Notes: generated by a model from the sequence alone, not told the origin. 64,000 nucleotides of DNA from Trichostrongylus colubriformis (GCA_963978905.1 OZ022259.1:30605994-30669993), one strand, 5' to 3'. Positions 45,369-58,900 are shown, counted from the first letter of the stretch. A program made the numbers and translations.

Positions 45369-48300
45369 ATGTCGTCACAAAAGAAATCTAGTACGGCGCA
45401 ACAATCAAATGTAGCACCGGTGGTGCACAAAGTGAGTCCATAGCTTGTTTCGGCTTTCGTTTTCCATTCTAAATGCGCGCGCTAGATTTGTAGACATAAT
45501 CAGCGATGAAGCAACTCTTCACTGTACTCGCGTAGCGTATAGCAGGCTGTCAAGTTAATGACATTCTCCATTCAAAATGCCTTCGATAGGCGAATGATGG
45601 TTGCTTACGGGATTCTTGGTAAACGAATATTTAAGTATAGTAGCAACTGAATTATCAACCTGATTTAAAAAGTAACTTGTTCTGCTGTATCTTTTGATTT
45701 GAAAGCAAGTCAACTAACAGCTGTATACTTGGCTTACAGCAGTCTCTGTTCTGACAGTGTTCGATGAAAACACTATCGGTGGCCGAATATTCGCTTTTAT
45801 CGATTTATGTGGTTCAGTAATTTACCGTTATTCTACTGATAAGGACTATTTCTGAGAAGCGCTTTTAATTGCAATCAATGGTTGGAAACGTCTCATGATG
45901 ACAACAATGAACGCGATGCATATACAAAGACACCGTAAGGAGTAATTCCAACTTAGTTAGTATGAAAGTCGAGGTGCTAAGTAGCAACGGTTGAGAACGA
46001 ACTGGATGAAATGCCTAAAAACGCCAGAATTGAAATGTGTTCTCACTCCTTATCATTCGCTTCTTCTGCATCGCTAACCACTGAGGGGTAGATGCTGATG
46101 ACGAGGGGCTATGCCAGTCAGCCACGAACGTCATCCGCGGCACCGAGCAACTCGGCTAGTGAAGCGCTGCAGCTCCAAGTGGAGCGCGAACAGATCGCGA
46201 TAAGGTCTTCAAAAGCGCAATTTTAACGCGAGTTCTGCGCCAGATTTTCTCTTCATGACTGGCCTTCCAATTCACACAGAACATCGTTACCAGTTCAGCT
46301 TCCCTTTATTGCCGTCTTCAACCAACCAAATGATCCGCAACGGATGCTATGTGATAGGAAACGCGATTTTTCCCTTCAGACAGGGGAACAAGCGTCGCAG
46401 TAAAGGCAACGTTTCCTCATTGCAATGAAGAGGCTCGCTCCATCTAAAGGGATAGCATCCAGCTAAGCGTGTCGAGATCATGTCCTTAATATGGTATCGA
46501 ATGACCTGATAGGCGGTGTTCCTAGAGTATTACCATGAGAAGATTTCACGGAGGTGGCAATATAAATGGTACTGCCAACGGAAAAACTATTTTCTCCATT
46601 TTTCCACCATTTCTTCATTTATTCTTTTAGGTGATTATGGTCGGAACAGGAGGTGTTGGAAAGTCCGCTTTAACACTTCAGTTCATGTATGATGAGGTAA
46701 CTGAATTCCATGATGTCGGTGCATGTTCATTCAAATTTGACAGCTATGTCCTATCTTTTTCAGTTTGTCGAAGAGTATGAACCAACCAAGGCAGATTCAT
46801 ATCGAAAGAAAGTTGTTTTGGACGGTGAAGAATGTTCGATTGATATTCTGGATACAGCTGGTCAGGAAGACTACTCTGCGATCAGGTGTGGCTCGAATAT
46901 CATTACCATGATCAATGGCAGACCCTTGTTTGAAAACAGAAAGACTGAGCAAAATTGCAATTCTGTGTATCCTCTCAAAATCCAGTAGAGAGAAATCACT
47001 CCATTTCCTGAACGGAACGGTAACTTTCAATGGTACTGGTGCTTTCATGCTTGTAATTGCAACAAATGATAGGTAACAGAATATTGGAAGACCAGCTTAG
47101 ACAGGGCAGCATTCTATCACATTTTTATCGTTGAGCACCTGTGGAAGAGAGTGATTCACAAGGAATGGCTTACCATCAGTAGACGAGCCGTAGGTGAGGA
47201 GTAGTGTGCTTGCTGAAACGGTTAGAAGAAGCAAAGAAGTTTGGAAGGGGATCTCAGTTCCATAAAGCCACATATTCTCTAGTCCTTCGGAAAGCGATTA
47301 CTATGGGTTGCCTCGTGATTCTGATTTGCTATCACCCTTAATCAGATTGTCTCTGTGAGAAACTGCAAAAAAAATCTCTAAAACCCTGTTTCAGAAACCT
47401 GAAAAAAGTTCGAAGCATTTGTAGTGATATGCGTGACTTTACGAAGCCAAGTTGATGAAGAGTTTTTCTTTGATTATTTTTTCTTTATTTCAGGGATAAC
47501 TACTACCGCAGTGGTGAGGGTTTTATCTGTGTTTTCTCTATACTCGATATGGATTCATTTGATGCCACTACAGAATTCAGGTGCGTGCATTTTTCGTTAC
47601 AGATTAGGTTTTGGAGCCAAACAAGGATGGCTTCCAATTTTTGAGGGTAACTCGTGACAATTTATTGAAAAACCTGCTGATGATCGAAAAGTATTTTTTG
47701 TGACTGAACCAGATCCTATCTTTGAGCATGCATGTAGAAGTGGTTAGTAGATACAACGCTCTGGAATATTTTTGGAAAGCCGCATAATTCTATCATATCT
47801 GTATTCGTTTGTATATTTCATGTTTATTTCCTGTCAACCACGGTGGAGCCCGACTATGTAATCGCTACACATTTCTTTCTGTGATTCGCGTAGGGAAAGG
47901 GTGGAATAAGTGTAAACAAGGATAAAGTCCCAGTCTTAGTACATTGTGAGTGGAAATATAATTGTTCGATGCACGCTTGTTTCCTTTTACAGATGCCATA
48001 AAAATTGTCTTCGGTGAACTTGTTTCGGAGGCGTAGGTTCCACGAAATATTCTCCAACAACCATTCCCCTGTCTGACTGAGTTTTGTGTGAAATCCACAA
48101 CTTCCTGATGGGAGAATTTCGCTGAATTGTGACCGCAAAAGGTATTAGGTCCATGCAGAATAAATGGCCAAAACGGACTACTTTTTTCAAAACGCCATAA
48201 CTTCGCTCAGACACAACTTTATTTGTCGAAATAAAAACCATTCGAATCTACACAACCTTGCCAACGATCTGGTAAAGAAAATATGCCACCATGATTAAAT

Positions 48301-50591
48301 TCAGGATTGCGAAAATTAATGAAGTCAACGATGGCATTTTTAACATGCATCGTTTCGGCGAACTCCTTCTGACCCAGGTTCGCATCGAGAACCGGGAAAA
48401 AGTGGTAATTCGTCAGAGATAGGTCTGAGAAATAAGGGGGGTGAGGGAGAGCCTCGATCAGTTTCTGCCCGGTGACTTGCGAACTGAGGGGTTTTGCGTT
48501 GTTTTGCGCACCCAGTAAAAAAATGATGCAGTTAGGCATCGAGCCTCTCCCTCACCCCCTTATTCCCCAGACCTATCCCTGACGGATTACCACTTTTTCC
48601 GGGTTCTGCAAACCTGCGGCAGAAAAATTATGCACGGTAAAAATGCCATTCTTGACTTTATTGATTCTCGCAATCCAGAATTTGATCGTGATGGTATATT
48701 TTCCTTACCAGATCGTTGGCAAAATTCTGTAGATTCGAATGGTTTTTATTTCGACAAATAAAGTTGTGTCTGAGCGAAGTTATGGCCAATTACGTTTCGG
48801 CCATTTATTCTGCATAGACCTAATATTGGAAGTTCCGTGAGCTTGCTACTCTTGCATAGACATCTTGTGACATTGATACCCTCACAAATCAATGCTGCAT
48901 TTGTTCATTAGGGCGAAGCTTTATGAAAACCTGTCGGTTATCCATCTTACATCTAACCAAAGATGTGTGTGTTTGTCTGTCTTGCACATCGTAGGGCCGT
49001 TGAAGTCGCTCTCGTGTCTCCTTACTCTGCCAAAATCTACTCTTGATGGAAATTCAGAATCGAATTAGTAGCGCAAGCACAGTTTTAAAACAAATCAGGT
49101 TTTCTTCCGCTTTCATCGCTGAATGTATGTGGCTCCTTTCAAATGTGGATGCTTCCGTCGATACTCTTATTTTCCAGAGAGCAGATTCTTCGTGTGAAGA
49201 ATTCAGACAATTCAATTCCCATTGTTCTCGTCGGCAACAAAGCAGATCTTCGTGAAGAACGTGTGGTACCGTTAGAAATGGCGCGGCAACGGTGAGACTC
49301 AATAGTATCATAGCATTACCGTTCATTTAAATTAGTCGAAGTGTGCTTGGGATACAGCACTGATTTGGTAGGGATACAGCACTGATTTGGTACGTAGAGG
49401 GTTGATTCATTACCTGCCAAACAAATTACTTGTAACACAGAGATGTACCCTTTTAGGGCAGAACGTTGGGGCGTTCCATATGTGGAGACATCCGCCAAGA
49501 GAAGAGAGAACGTCGATAAGGTACTCGTATTTTTATACATTCATCAACCCCTTTCCATCCCACTAAGATGACATGGATTCCGTGAGCTGAAAGCCTTTTT
49601 CTATCACTCACATGAGGCTCCTCGCAGCTAGGCCGTCTTCGATAGATCCTCACATCTATGACGTTCTTTCTCTACACGCTAGTGTCTCCAGCAGATTTTG
49701 GTAGCTTTTCGCTCTGGTCGAAAGATCGAAAATGTTTCCTGACTCCATCTGCAGAAGCCGTTGTCAAGAAAACTGAAGTTTTAAGAAGGAATGTTTGCCA
49801 TTCCATAATATATTACTATCGGCTTTACGCCACTATTCGCAACAAAAATGAAATTGAAAATGGCCTCGATGTGGAAAATGCTCAGTGTACTTTCGTTCCT
49901 GCATTTCTTGATCGTTGAAAACCACAACTATCCCACCTTTAATTTCCTGCCCCTCCCCTCCTCGATGAAAGTAGGTTCTGTATGATATACTGTCGAAAGA
50001 CAGTATGACTCCTACACGAAGAGTGATGGGTGGTTTTTGTCAGAGCTTCAGTTTACGGTCTTTCTTAAAGAACTATCGCTTTCAGAATTAGTAATTTTCA
50101 GCCTGAGCAAATGGCGAGAAATTACATCTATTTCCCGCGCAGCTATTGACATAAGTTGATATTGCGGGGTTGAACGGGATGTACTGCCTATAAAATAGGT
50201 CTCAAAAGGCAGCAGTGTTATCACTTGCAAATCAGAGTGACAGGGAATTGCGTTGAATTCGTTCCAAAAGAGCAGGCAGATGTAAACTACCGACTGGAAA
50301 CATTTCCTCAAAACCCATTCCTCACTGTACATGCTACCTAAATTAGTCCGTCGTCGTCACTTGCCCGGACATGTGCACTTTTATCGCGGTTAGACACGGA
50401 ACATTTTCATTTTTCACTTGTTTTTGCAGGGAAGATATCTTTATCAGAACCTGTTGCAGGTGTTCTACGATTTGATGCGCGAAATCAAGCGGCGGAAGGG
50501 CGGCCCGATGGCATCTGCGGCTGGCCTGGATCCTTCACAAACAGGAGGCAAAAAGAAAGGAGGTATCAAGAAACTGTGCACCATTCTGTAA
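45369..50591 (+). CDS. ral-1: Ral-family small GTPase (seven coding exons)
   Basis: The exons are 45369-45431, 46631-46696, 46764-46885, 47494-47580, 49178-49291, 49457-49520 and 50460-50591. All junctions are GT-AG and in phase, giving about 215 aa (human RalA is 206). Visible motifs are the P-loop GTGGVGKS (26-33), the Ral-specific effector loop YEPTKADSY (48-56), switch [19 protein letters not shown] (133-136) and ETSAK (161-165). A basic hypervariable tail ends in CTIL, a CaaX box expected to be geranylgeranylated, which would place the protein on plasma or vesicle membranes. Ral GTPases act through the exocyst in secretion and polarity. The start is set by a TTTTGCAG acceptor two bases before the ATG, suggesting trans-splicing. 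Intron 4 carries an inverted mariner pair. The open frames seen in the introns are not used. The gene converges on the CCCH gene downstream. Confidence 0.95.
48145..48823. mobile_element. Head-to-head duplicated mariner 3' end (intron 4 of the Ral gene)
   Basis: TIRs TTAGGTCCATGCAGAATAAA and its complement (TTTATTCTGCATAGACCTAA) are flanked by TA on each side (48143-48144, 48824-48825). Each half encodes the C-terminal part of a mariner transposase. The minus half shows [20 protein letters not shown] and [16 protein letters not shown]. The plus half carries the same region, diverged and frameshifted. The halves meet near 48535. No N-terminal domain is present, so the element is non-autonomous and palindromic. 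Confidence 0.8.
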
Positions 50592-52194
50592 ATGCAATAG
50601 CGTTAATGGTGGACGCGCTGGACGCCTAATGACGAATTTCCTAAATGCTCGAGATTCGCCTTGTCACTGTCATCGAGATCTGACGAATTGCTGTATGTTT
50701 CTTTTTCTCCCTATGATTGTTGCCTCTAACTCATTGCCTACTTTCGCCTTATCTGAAAGGCGCATATGTTTTTCCCCTTCAACTCCCTCGTTCTGTTCAG
50801 TTCCCCTTGTAGTCATTTTGAGCATTAGTCATCTTCAGAGATTTATGTTCTTTCATATTTTTTGAGGTTAGCACCAACAGATGTTTGCAACGTTAACGGC
50901 CCAATTCGGGTTCCTATGTCAACATTACTCGTTTCATTGTAAAGACTATGTGCATAATACCTACTAAATTATTCTCGTTTGTTTTATCTGAATTTTTCGT
51001 GACATCACTGAATCTTCGTTTTGATTTCCCGTCTAGGCAAGAGAACGCCTTTCACCTGCTCAGTGTTATGTCCAGCTTGGAGCGTTCTGTTGTCAAAAAA
51101 AAAAAATTCGAGGAAAACGACCCCTACCCTTCTTTTAAGACTGCTCGATCGTAGTCTTCCGCTGAGGAGGTCATTATTATCCGCAGTAAAGGTTATCTAC
51201 TGACTGATTACATATTTCAGAGATCACCACAACGACACACGCCCAGAAATCGCTGATAAAACAAAACCTTATTCAGAGTCGCACAACATATTTGAACCTG
51301 GAAACATCATTCCATGAAACCATTGAATACCGTAACCGTAACGCACACCATGTTATACGAAATACTATGCGGGCCCATTGAAAGACACACACACACCAAT
51401 TTGCGCTCCTAACTAGAGATAAATCGACTTCCCGAGAAGCCGGGATGCGTTTTAGTATGATAAACTGACTAGCATAAGAGCCACCATCACCCTCGCACAA
51501 CACAGTCGCTCCTTCCAATACCACTAGTTTTTATAACCAGCGTGCGCAGTCGTGCACATTGCAAGACAAGGACCAGCACCTAGCTAAGAGTTTCTAAATA
51601 ATTCATAATGGTGGATATTCAAAGAAGTGCAAGGCACGTTTGTAGATGGCCGCAAGTAATCCATCCTACCAATGAATACCATCTGAATTCAAAATCGATT
51701 TGCTTCTAAATCCAATTCCTCTTGTGCACCACCTATCCACCAGCTTCAAACAGAACGCAATGAAGCTTGAACTCATGTCCTCCCTTCATCTAGGTACACC
51801 GCACTCTGCCTACCATCGTATTTTACTGGTGTTGCGAATCATAGCACTCGGAGAGGGGGAGCGAAGCGAAAACCCTATACTCCGAGCTCGATATGAAACC
51901 AGCTACATGGTTTAAAGTTACGCCGACTAGATGAAGCGACTCAGTTTCCAGAATGTCTTCGAGTGGTTAGGAACTTACTGTTCTGATTCGTGTGCCCCGT
52001 TCATTCCCTATCCTTGTGCGACCAACAATCACAGCCACCCTTGTGAAATTTCTGCGCATGCGAGACAAAACTCTTAACAATAGCCGTATCATGTTTATAT
52101 ACGCAACAACGCTCCAACATAAGTTACACTTTTACGAGATAATAACTGCTGCATGGTCTACAACTGAAGGCTAAACTCAATTAAAGGATCTTTG
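50592..52194. other. Intergenic region between convergent genes
   Basis: It should contain the Ral 3' UTR, but no AATAAA close to its stop is seen. The short open frames have no support. Nothing else is recognised. Confidence 0.45.
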
Positions 52195-52214
52195 CGCAGG
52201 TGCATCGAAAACAG

Positions 52215-52220
52215 TTTATT
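52215..52220 (-). terminator. Candidate polyadenylation signal of the CCCH gene
   Basis: AATAAA on the minus strand, about 190 bases beyond the stop codon of the ZC3H10-like gene. It is the first clear signal downstream of that stop. Confidence 0.5.
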
Positions 52221-52411
52221 CTTATAATAATACGGTGCCTTCAGCAAGAAAGGGCTACTGATTAATATACAACAAACGCAAAAACCGCAGCCCACGCCGC
52301 AAATATTTAATTACATTTCGCGGTTAGCTTGTAAATAACAATGACAACAACAACACGCTTGCGATAAAAGATCATACGGGAATGAGAACTGCCTGCTCAG
52401 CGAGAAAAAAA

Positions 52412-53522
52412 CTACTGCCAGGCGCCGCCTGCATTCCAATTTCCGTAGCCGCCTACTGCGCCATAGCCAGGTTGTGTAGCAGACTTGGCTGGAGCAGCAG
52501 CTGCGCCGCCACTTTGCTGACGGAAAAGCGCATACAGGTCCTCGTAACGTTCGTGCTCACGCTGCAGCTCTCGTTTCAATGTTTCCACTTCCTTCGAAAG
52601 CTCTGCGTTTTTACGCTCTAGCTCAGTTACACGGCCTTCCTCCATGCGCGATCTCTTCTCGTAGGGCCCATCAAGCGGAGGGCCGGATCTTCGCATACCT
52701 AGCGGTGGTACTCCATACATCGGGCCACCACCATAACGTCCACCAGGTCCACCAAATCTTCCAAGAGGCCCACCTGATGGAGGGAGCCCACGCAGTCGTC
52801 GTTCGCGCTCCTCTTCTACGTTCACGTGCCAGTAACGACAGCGCTGCGCGCCGCGTGCACATTTGCCGGATTGAAACTCCTTGCAGACTGGAATCCCCGC
52901 GATAGTGTCGCCTTGAGAAACGGCTGCGATAGCTCGCGCAAGTGGTAGCGTCACTTCGCGCGTGTGCTTGTACCGTTCCACTTCCTCGCGCGACGCATGC
53001 ACAAAGCGGCAGTTGTCACGCATGCAGCCGCGATTCTAAAAAGCCTTATTCAGTTACGATACCAAAGGTCTCATAAAAAAAAATCATAATCAATACTAAA
53101 GAAAATTATCCGCAGACTATAGTTTTGGATATGCTTACCGCATCTTCACTATATATGACCCTAAGCTCTCATGCTAGGCTTCCAGGTCTACGGTCAGCAA
53201 ATTGTACCGAAAAATTCCTAAATAGCTTCAGTAAACGCATACGCACCTGGAAGTCGATGCAGAAATTGATCATATCTTCAGTGCGCTGCTTGCTGTCGGT
53301 GGGATGGAAGAATTTGCAGCGTGAGCCGCGATTGCAAATGTTCTTAAGGAAATCGCGACAAACGTCATCGCGATCGCGACCAGCGCCGTTTTCATTGTTG
53401 CCGCTGCTGCCGCCGCCGCCGCCGCCAGCGCTCGGGCTCTCAGAGCGATCGCCGTTAGCGTCTGATTTCGCCTCTGAGCCACTGACCACCTCCTTCTTCG
53501 GGTCACACTGTTCGTCACTCAT
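52412..53522 (-). CDS. zc3h10: ZC3H10-family protein with three CCCH zinc fingers
   Basis: There are two coding exons on the minus strand, 53522-53247 and 53035-52412, joined in phase 0, giving 299 aa. Finger 1 (C55-C63-C69-H73) and finger 2 (C88-C96-C101-H105, split by the intron) lie in the N-terminal half. Finger 3 (C143-C151-C158-H162) follows. A Gly/Pro-rich linker leads to a coiled coil (about 223-260, TELERKNAELSKEVETLKRE) and an Ala/Gly-rich tail. This order (acidic/Gly N-terminus, three fingers, coiled coil) is that of ZC3H10, an RNA-binding factor. The start chosen is the ATG two bases after TTTACAG, which looks like a trans-splice acceptor. An in-frame ATG upstream exists only in unspliced sequence. 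Finger 3 has CX7CX6CX3H, one residue longer than the usual CX5C spacing. RNA targets cannot be inferred. Confidence 0.9.
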
Positions 53523-54182
53523 ACCTGTAAATCGTTGGTTAAAGCGAATACTCATCGTAGTAGTCAACTGCACACGGTGTTTACATGAACGATTATGTCT
53601 CAGCCAAAACTGCCCCATTCACAAAAAAAAGTTTTCCTCGCCTTCTCTACAATCCCTACAATTCTTTGAACCTGCACGAAAATACGAGTGAATGCTTTGA
53701 AACGACCAAAAGCAACGCGCAGTGCGACAGCTTGCCCACTGATAACACTGCTCACAAAGTAAGTGATAACATCACCACATCACAAGTACGCCGTCGCTAA
53801 CGATAACTACCACGTACGAGCTCAGATTGGATAGCCCCTGCGCTTTTGACGAACCTGATGGGACAGTTTGCGCCCTTAAGTGATGTCAGACTCGGCGATT
53901 ATGCGGTATGACGATGCTAGGACTCCCAGAAAAAACGGCACTGCAAAACCATAGTCTGACATGGAATTAATAAGAGTCCGTACAAACCACCCTAGCATCC
54001 TAAGCTTTTTGGTGATGATGCTGCTGGTAGGAGAACCCGACACTGCCCTGATCCCTGCAGCGCTGTCCTTCCTCACCGTCCTACAACTGCCAGTTCAAAT
54101 ACTCGCATATCTTGGGTGCTTAGGTAGAAGAGGCAATCCACTGTGCTCGTCGCCTGGCGCTATGCTTGTCTAGGTAACCAGC
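53523..54182. other. Divergent promoter side of the CCCH gene
   Basis: An open frame runs back from the CCCH start to 53618 on the minus strand and probably represents outron or 5' UTR. 53820-54180 shows no recognisable gene. Confidence 0.4.
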
Positions 54183-54425
54183 CTTAGGCCCAGGTTATAC
54201 CTTGCGATCGGTTTGCAGTCCGCCTGCAGTGCGGCTAAAATAGATGCGCACGATCTGCGATTTTGTGATCCTGCAGATCCTCAGCATCGTGTGATCGCAG
54301 AATCCTCGGACTGCAGTGAATGCTATAGACATGCGCTCACACTTAGATGTGCTATTTCCCCATAATCTTTACCACTCTACCACAGGATCGCAGGATCGCA
54401 ATGTATGACCTCGACCTGAGTCTTA
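54183..54425. mobile_element. MITE with TTATACCTTGCGAT ends, copy 1
   Basis: The left end AGGTTATACCTTGCGATCGG and the right end GATCGCAATGTATGACCT are inverted. The interior has several GATC/GCGATC/CTGCAG palindromes. A related element sits at 60091-60321. Confidence 0.65.
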
Positions 54426-55084
54426 GTTTGTGTGGAAGCCCTCCCCTAGAAGTACGACCTAGGTGAGAATATTATCTAGATTGTTGAAACTGATGATCGC
54501 AGAACGGTGTCGAGTGTGGGACAGTGACTGCTCAACCCTTCCCCGACATAATACCTGTACTTCTACCTGGGCCGTGAGCCGCTCTAAATGTGGGGATTTT
54601 CCCTGAGCTAAGGCATAGAGTAAAAGCCTTGACAGAAATAACGCCGGACCCCGAACCCAGGGAAGGTCCCTCAACACCCAACTACTTAAGCACCCCACTT
54701 CCAAGTAGGTGTTGGTGCCCGCAATGACGTCAGGAGCAGGACATTTCATGAAGAGTTTGAAACTAATTTAGTTCAGGTAGGGCAATGACCTTCCCATCAA
54801 CTACAGCTTAGGCTAAAACCAAACCCAATCAGTGCGGACGACGAGCGACGAAGTCCACCCCCTTCCGTCAACTACACCAGCTCCCATCCCTATGGATGTT
54901 AGACTAATCCACCAAAAAACTTCATAAAGATTGGTACGACAGAAACGAGAAAACATGATCACAACAATCCAAGAACGACAGGATGCCCACCGTGCACGAG
55001 CAAAACAGGGACGCAAATGGAGCAATCGATAACGCGTCGCGGTACCTTGCCACGCGGCTTTTTGATGTGCAGTTTATCCATTCC
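54426..55084. other. No gene recognised
   Basis: The minus frame 54749-54459 (96 codons) has no recognised motif. ACCTAGGTGAGAATATT and AGTACTTCTACCTGGG-like phrases suggest further old repeat sequence. Confidence 0.35.
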
Positions 55085-55335
55085 AACGCGCCCCTCACAT
55101 TTAATGGCGCGCAAATGGCTCGTTTGAATTAATCGGACCGCGTCATTTCGCCATTGCGCGGGAGACGGTCGTTTGGCGCGGCCCCTTGGAGCTAATTTGC
55201 CAATGGGGCACTGCCAAGGCTCCTCCCCTAAAAAGGCTTAGGTAAATCTGGGAGAGTTCAGAAGGCCCATGCGCCCCATTGGCAAATTAGCTGCAAGGGC
55301 CGCGCCAAACGACATACACCCCCATTGCGCCACTG
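55085..55335. mobile_element. Inverted-repeat element, GC-rich
   Basis: The arms at about 55168-55211 and 55271-55314 (GGTCGTTTGGCGCGG..., GAGCTAATTTGCCAATGGGG and the reverse complement) are almost perfect over about 44 bp. Flanking GCGCAATGG/CCATTGCGC phrases extend the pairing. AATTTGCCAAT resembles the core of the 14.9 and 21.9 kb repeat (CTCGCCAATTTG). Confidence 0.65.
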
Positions 55336-55934
55336 ACGTTTCCTCGTGGGTGGCCTTCAGGAATTGATGTCTAGTGAATTAGGAGCCTTGGTTTGAGGGA
55401 TCAATACGAAGATTGAAAGTGAGTCGGTATCATTTGAAAGTATTCGCGAGTAGGCCACGGTTTATGGTGTTGCACGGCTCTGTCGCAGAAGGTCGTTTGT
55501 TGTGATTTTCTCTTGCAGTTCTTATGTGAAATTGGAGATTCCTGCTTAACTTTAACGTACCACTTAAGTCTGTTTGATGCGTAACTTGTTTTTTTTCTGC
55601 TCGTGTTTACCTTTGTTCCAACGTTCTGAACTTATATCCGCCTGGTGAAGGTTATGCAACCGAGAACATGGAATCGAATAACTAGGTGCTTAGGTAATCG
55701 TATCTCAGTTTCTTAATGACACCTGCGGCGCACCATTTTAAGCTTTGTTACCCAAAGCTAAATTTCGAAACATGCAATAACGAGCTTTTGCAGCTGCTCC
55801 GGTAACTGTGAATAGTGCTAGGGAGACATCAAGGATGAAGTTCGAGAATAGAAGTAAGTGCAACTGCCATTTAATTGAAATGATATTTTCTTAAATCCAA
55901 AGCTCCAGGATCAATACAATCTCTGTGCCAAGGC

Positions 55935-58900
55935 ATGGAAAGCTGTGAAGAAGAGGATGACCACTCACCAAGACGTGGACACTCTTATCACCGGCTGGAT
56001 AGCAGTGGTACGTTAAATAGCCTAGTAATGGTGCGCTTGGGGGTGAATGGTATGAAGGCTGTGTGGACGCTCTCTGCTGTTGGGACGTCGAACTCCTTCC
56101 TCCCAGGCCTAGGCCACAATTCACATCTCTTCCTTTTACATAAGAAAGCACCTGCCCAAGCATCTGTCTTACTCGCTCTAGCCTAAGCCTAGGAAGGGAT
56201 AGGAGCTTCGACGTCGGTGGAAACTTTGCGTCTTCCCACTTTAATTGACCCGATTCTTGAATTGCTCATACGCACGAAAATCGTGGGATGTAATGCTTAA
56301 CTTTCATTCCAGTTGGTACACCCACTACATCAAGCAGGTGCTTGGGTGACAGCCATATCGAGGTCAGCGATGAGGATCGCGATATCGGTTCTACTGGCCG
56401 TGAAAATACAAAGAAAACAGGAGTTTTTGGGTCCAAAGGACGGCGTGAAGTGAAAAGAGATGAGCGTTACATGAAAGAAGAGTAAGTGATCCACTTGTTC
56501 TTTCTTTTCCTTTATTTTGAGGTCCCTATATTTCTCAATTAGTGTCATTCATTGAGTTTAAATCGGCACCAGTGATGTATCCTTATTTCTTAGCTGGCTT
56601 AGCACCTCGGCATTATCCATAGCATAGTAAGTGAGGGTGTTTTGAGCAGTAGCTCTTGTTTGCCAGTCTCTCCTTAATGCCACAAGGTCTTAATGTGTTC
56701 AAATCAGACCGCAATGACTCTGGCATGCAAAGTGCGATGTCGCAAAATCGCAGAATTGCATCCTGAGGTTGGGGGTTCTGAGGGGGCATCTCATAAAAAA
56801 CCGCACATCCAAGCATCTTGAAGGAATCTTCGAGGGGTCAATGCGCATACTAAGTAGTATTTTTCTGCCTATGCCTTTGTGAAGGAAAGAAGAAAATCCT
56901 TCCCCTTTCCAGGCTTAGGTAAAATAGTGTTCATAGTGGGATCCTCTTGCCACTTCATTGCGATAGCGCCTGGTTTCGCGGTGTCGCAACCTTGCTTGCC
57001 AAGCCGCGACACCGCACGCGCAGGCTTGCAAAGTTGCACAATATCTCTATATCGCTGAATCGCGTAGTTTGTCGGCAGCCTTTGCCTCTTGAGGGTCTAA
57101 AAATTCACACTGTTGTCAGATTGTAAGGCGGTGCCATCGCAATGAGGTCTGGGGGGAGGAGAGGGGGGAGAGGGTGTCAGCGCACTGTGGACACTATTCT
57201 CACCTAAATCTGGAATAGAAAAGGAATTCTTTCTTTTATCCACTAACTCCTAGACAGAATCATACGCTTGAATCTGCATATTGATCCGTCATATATCTCT
57301 TGGAGAAGATTAGGTGTGCGACTTTATATAGTACATGTCCCTCACCTTCTTCACTGCGATAGCACCGTAAGGCTTGTGATGCCGTTTGTAATACCATCTT
57401 TACGTTGAGCTTGAATACGTGGTTCTCAGTGAACGATTGCAGTTGCATAGACTCCATACTCGATGATCGATATCCATTTTTGGATGGCACCAATCGCAGG
57501 AATTATTATATAATCAGAAGTGGTCAGTTTTTTTTTTGCAGCTTTGGATCTCTATCCACTCAGTCGATTATGTTCTTCTTTGGTTCCCATGTAACTTCCC
57601 CTCATTTAGACGGCCGGCTTGCAGAAGTCTTTCGCACAGACCTCTTTGATCGGCTTCGGAAAGGAATAGGTGCTGGTGAAGAAAGTGATGATGACGATGT
57701 GCCCGGTAGTGGTTTAGCGCGAATGACGGATCGGTTAGTGAATTTCATCTTCATAGGTTCCGGAAAGTTAGAGCGCAGCGCACATGTAGTAGCTACTAAT
57801 TGCATTTGTATTATGTTTGTGTAAACATGTTGGAGCAGCTCGCGTGAAGAACGACTGCGGTAGAAATTGTGAATGCTCTGGATGCCTCGATGTTTACAAA
57901 GTTGATGTTAAGGTGGCGCGCAGAGTGGAGTAACGGGATACAGATTCCTCTTCGAACAACTAATCCAAATCCGGCCGAAGTTCGTAAAGCTGTTGTGAAA
58001 CCCATGTCACCCAAACTCAGTCGGTCAGTCCTTTTTTACACTGCTTGCATTTGCTGCTTTTGTGTGTATCTCTCACCATCCATCTTACTGGCAACTGAGC
58101 TTTCATTTCAGTGTCTCACGGAAAAGGCGTGGGTTGATAAAGGATTTTTTCGCCAATGCATACGAGCCCGTACGAACAGCTCCTCTTCGGCTTTACGAGT
58201 GCACCATCTTGGATGAGTTATGGGTGAAATTGTTCAACGAGGTATATTGTTTTTCTGTGCTTACTCCTCCTTCCCGCATTGTCCGATATAATTCTATTAA
58301 GCAACGAGCGCACACGAAAACCCCTCTATTGCACATGGAAGTGTTTCTGGAGATCATGAACGAGTTCGAAATCGAATGCTATAAGGTAATTGCTATAATT
58401 CTGATGAATCATTCTTGTTCTGTATGTTTTATATTCTTCTAGATAAGACTAGTCAAAATTCAGAATATTCACCGAAAACTTTTGGAACCGCTCCACTCGC
58501 CTAGTTCCCGAATAGAGGATGGTGACGACGAGGCTGCCTGCGACATATGCCTAGCAGTATGTTATTTCTTCTCTATTGTTTCTGTATTTTGCCACTCCAC
58601 TCGCACAGTTCTCGAATAGATGTTTGCAGCTTTGAGTTCCAAAAATTGATGCTTATAGGTAGACAGTGAGCCGGACGATGAAATGGTATTCTGTGACGGT
58701 TGCAATTTATGCGTTCATATGTCTTGCTATGGTCTGCAAGAATTACCTCCAGACGAGTGGCTGTGCATGAAATGTCTGCTTTGTTACGGTGAATTCCTTT
58801 CATTTTTTGATAACCTAAACCAGCTCCACTTTTCTTTTAACTCAATGTAACTTTCTGCTTTATTGGGCTCATTGGATTGAATTGCATATCCTCTCTCCTG

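Noticed and set aside
52579..52905. Plus-strand open frames over the CCCH gene
   Set aside because: Shadow frames of GC-rich coding exons on the opposite strand.
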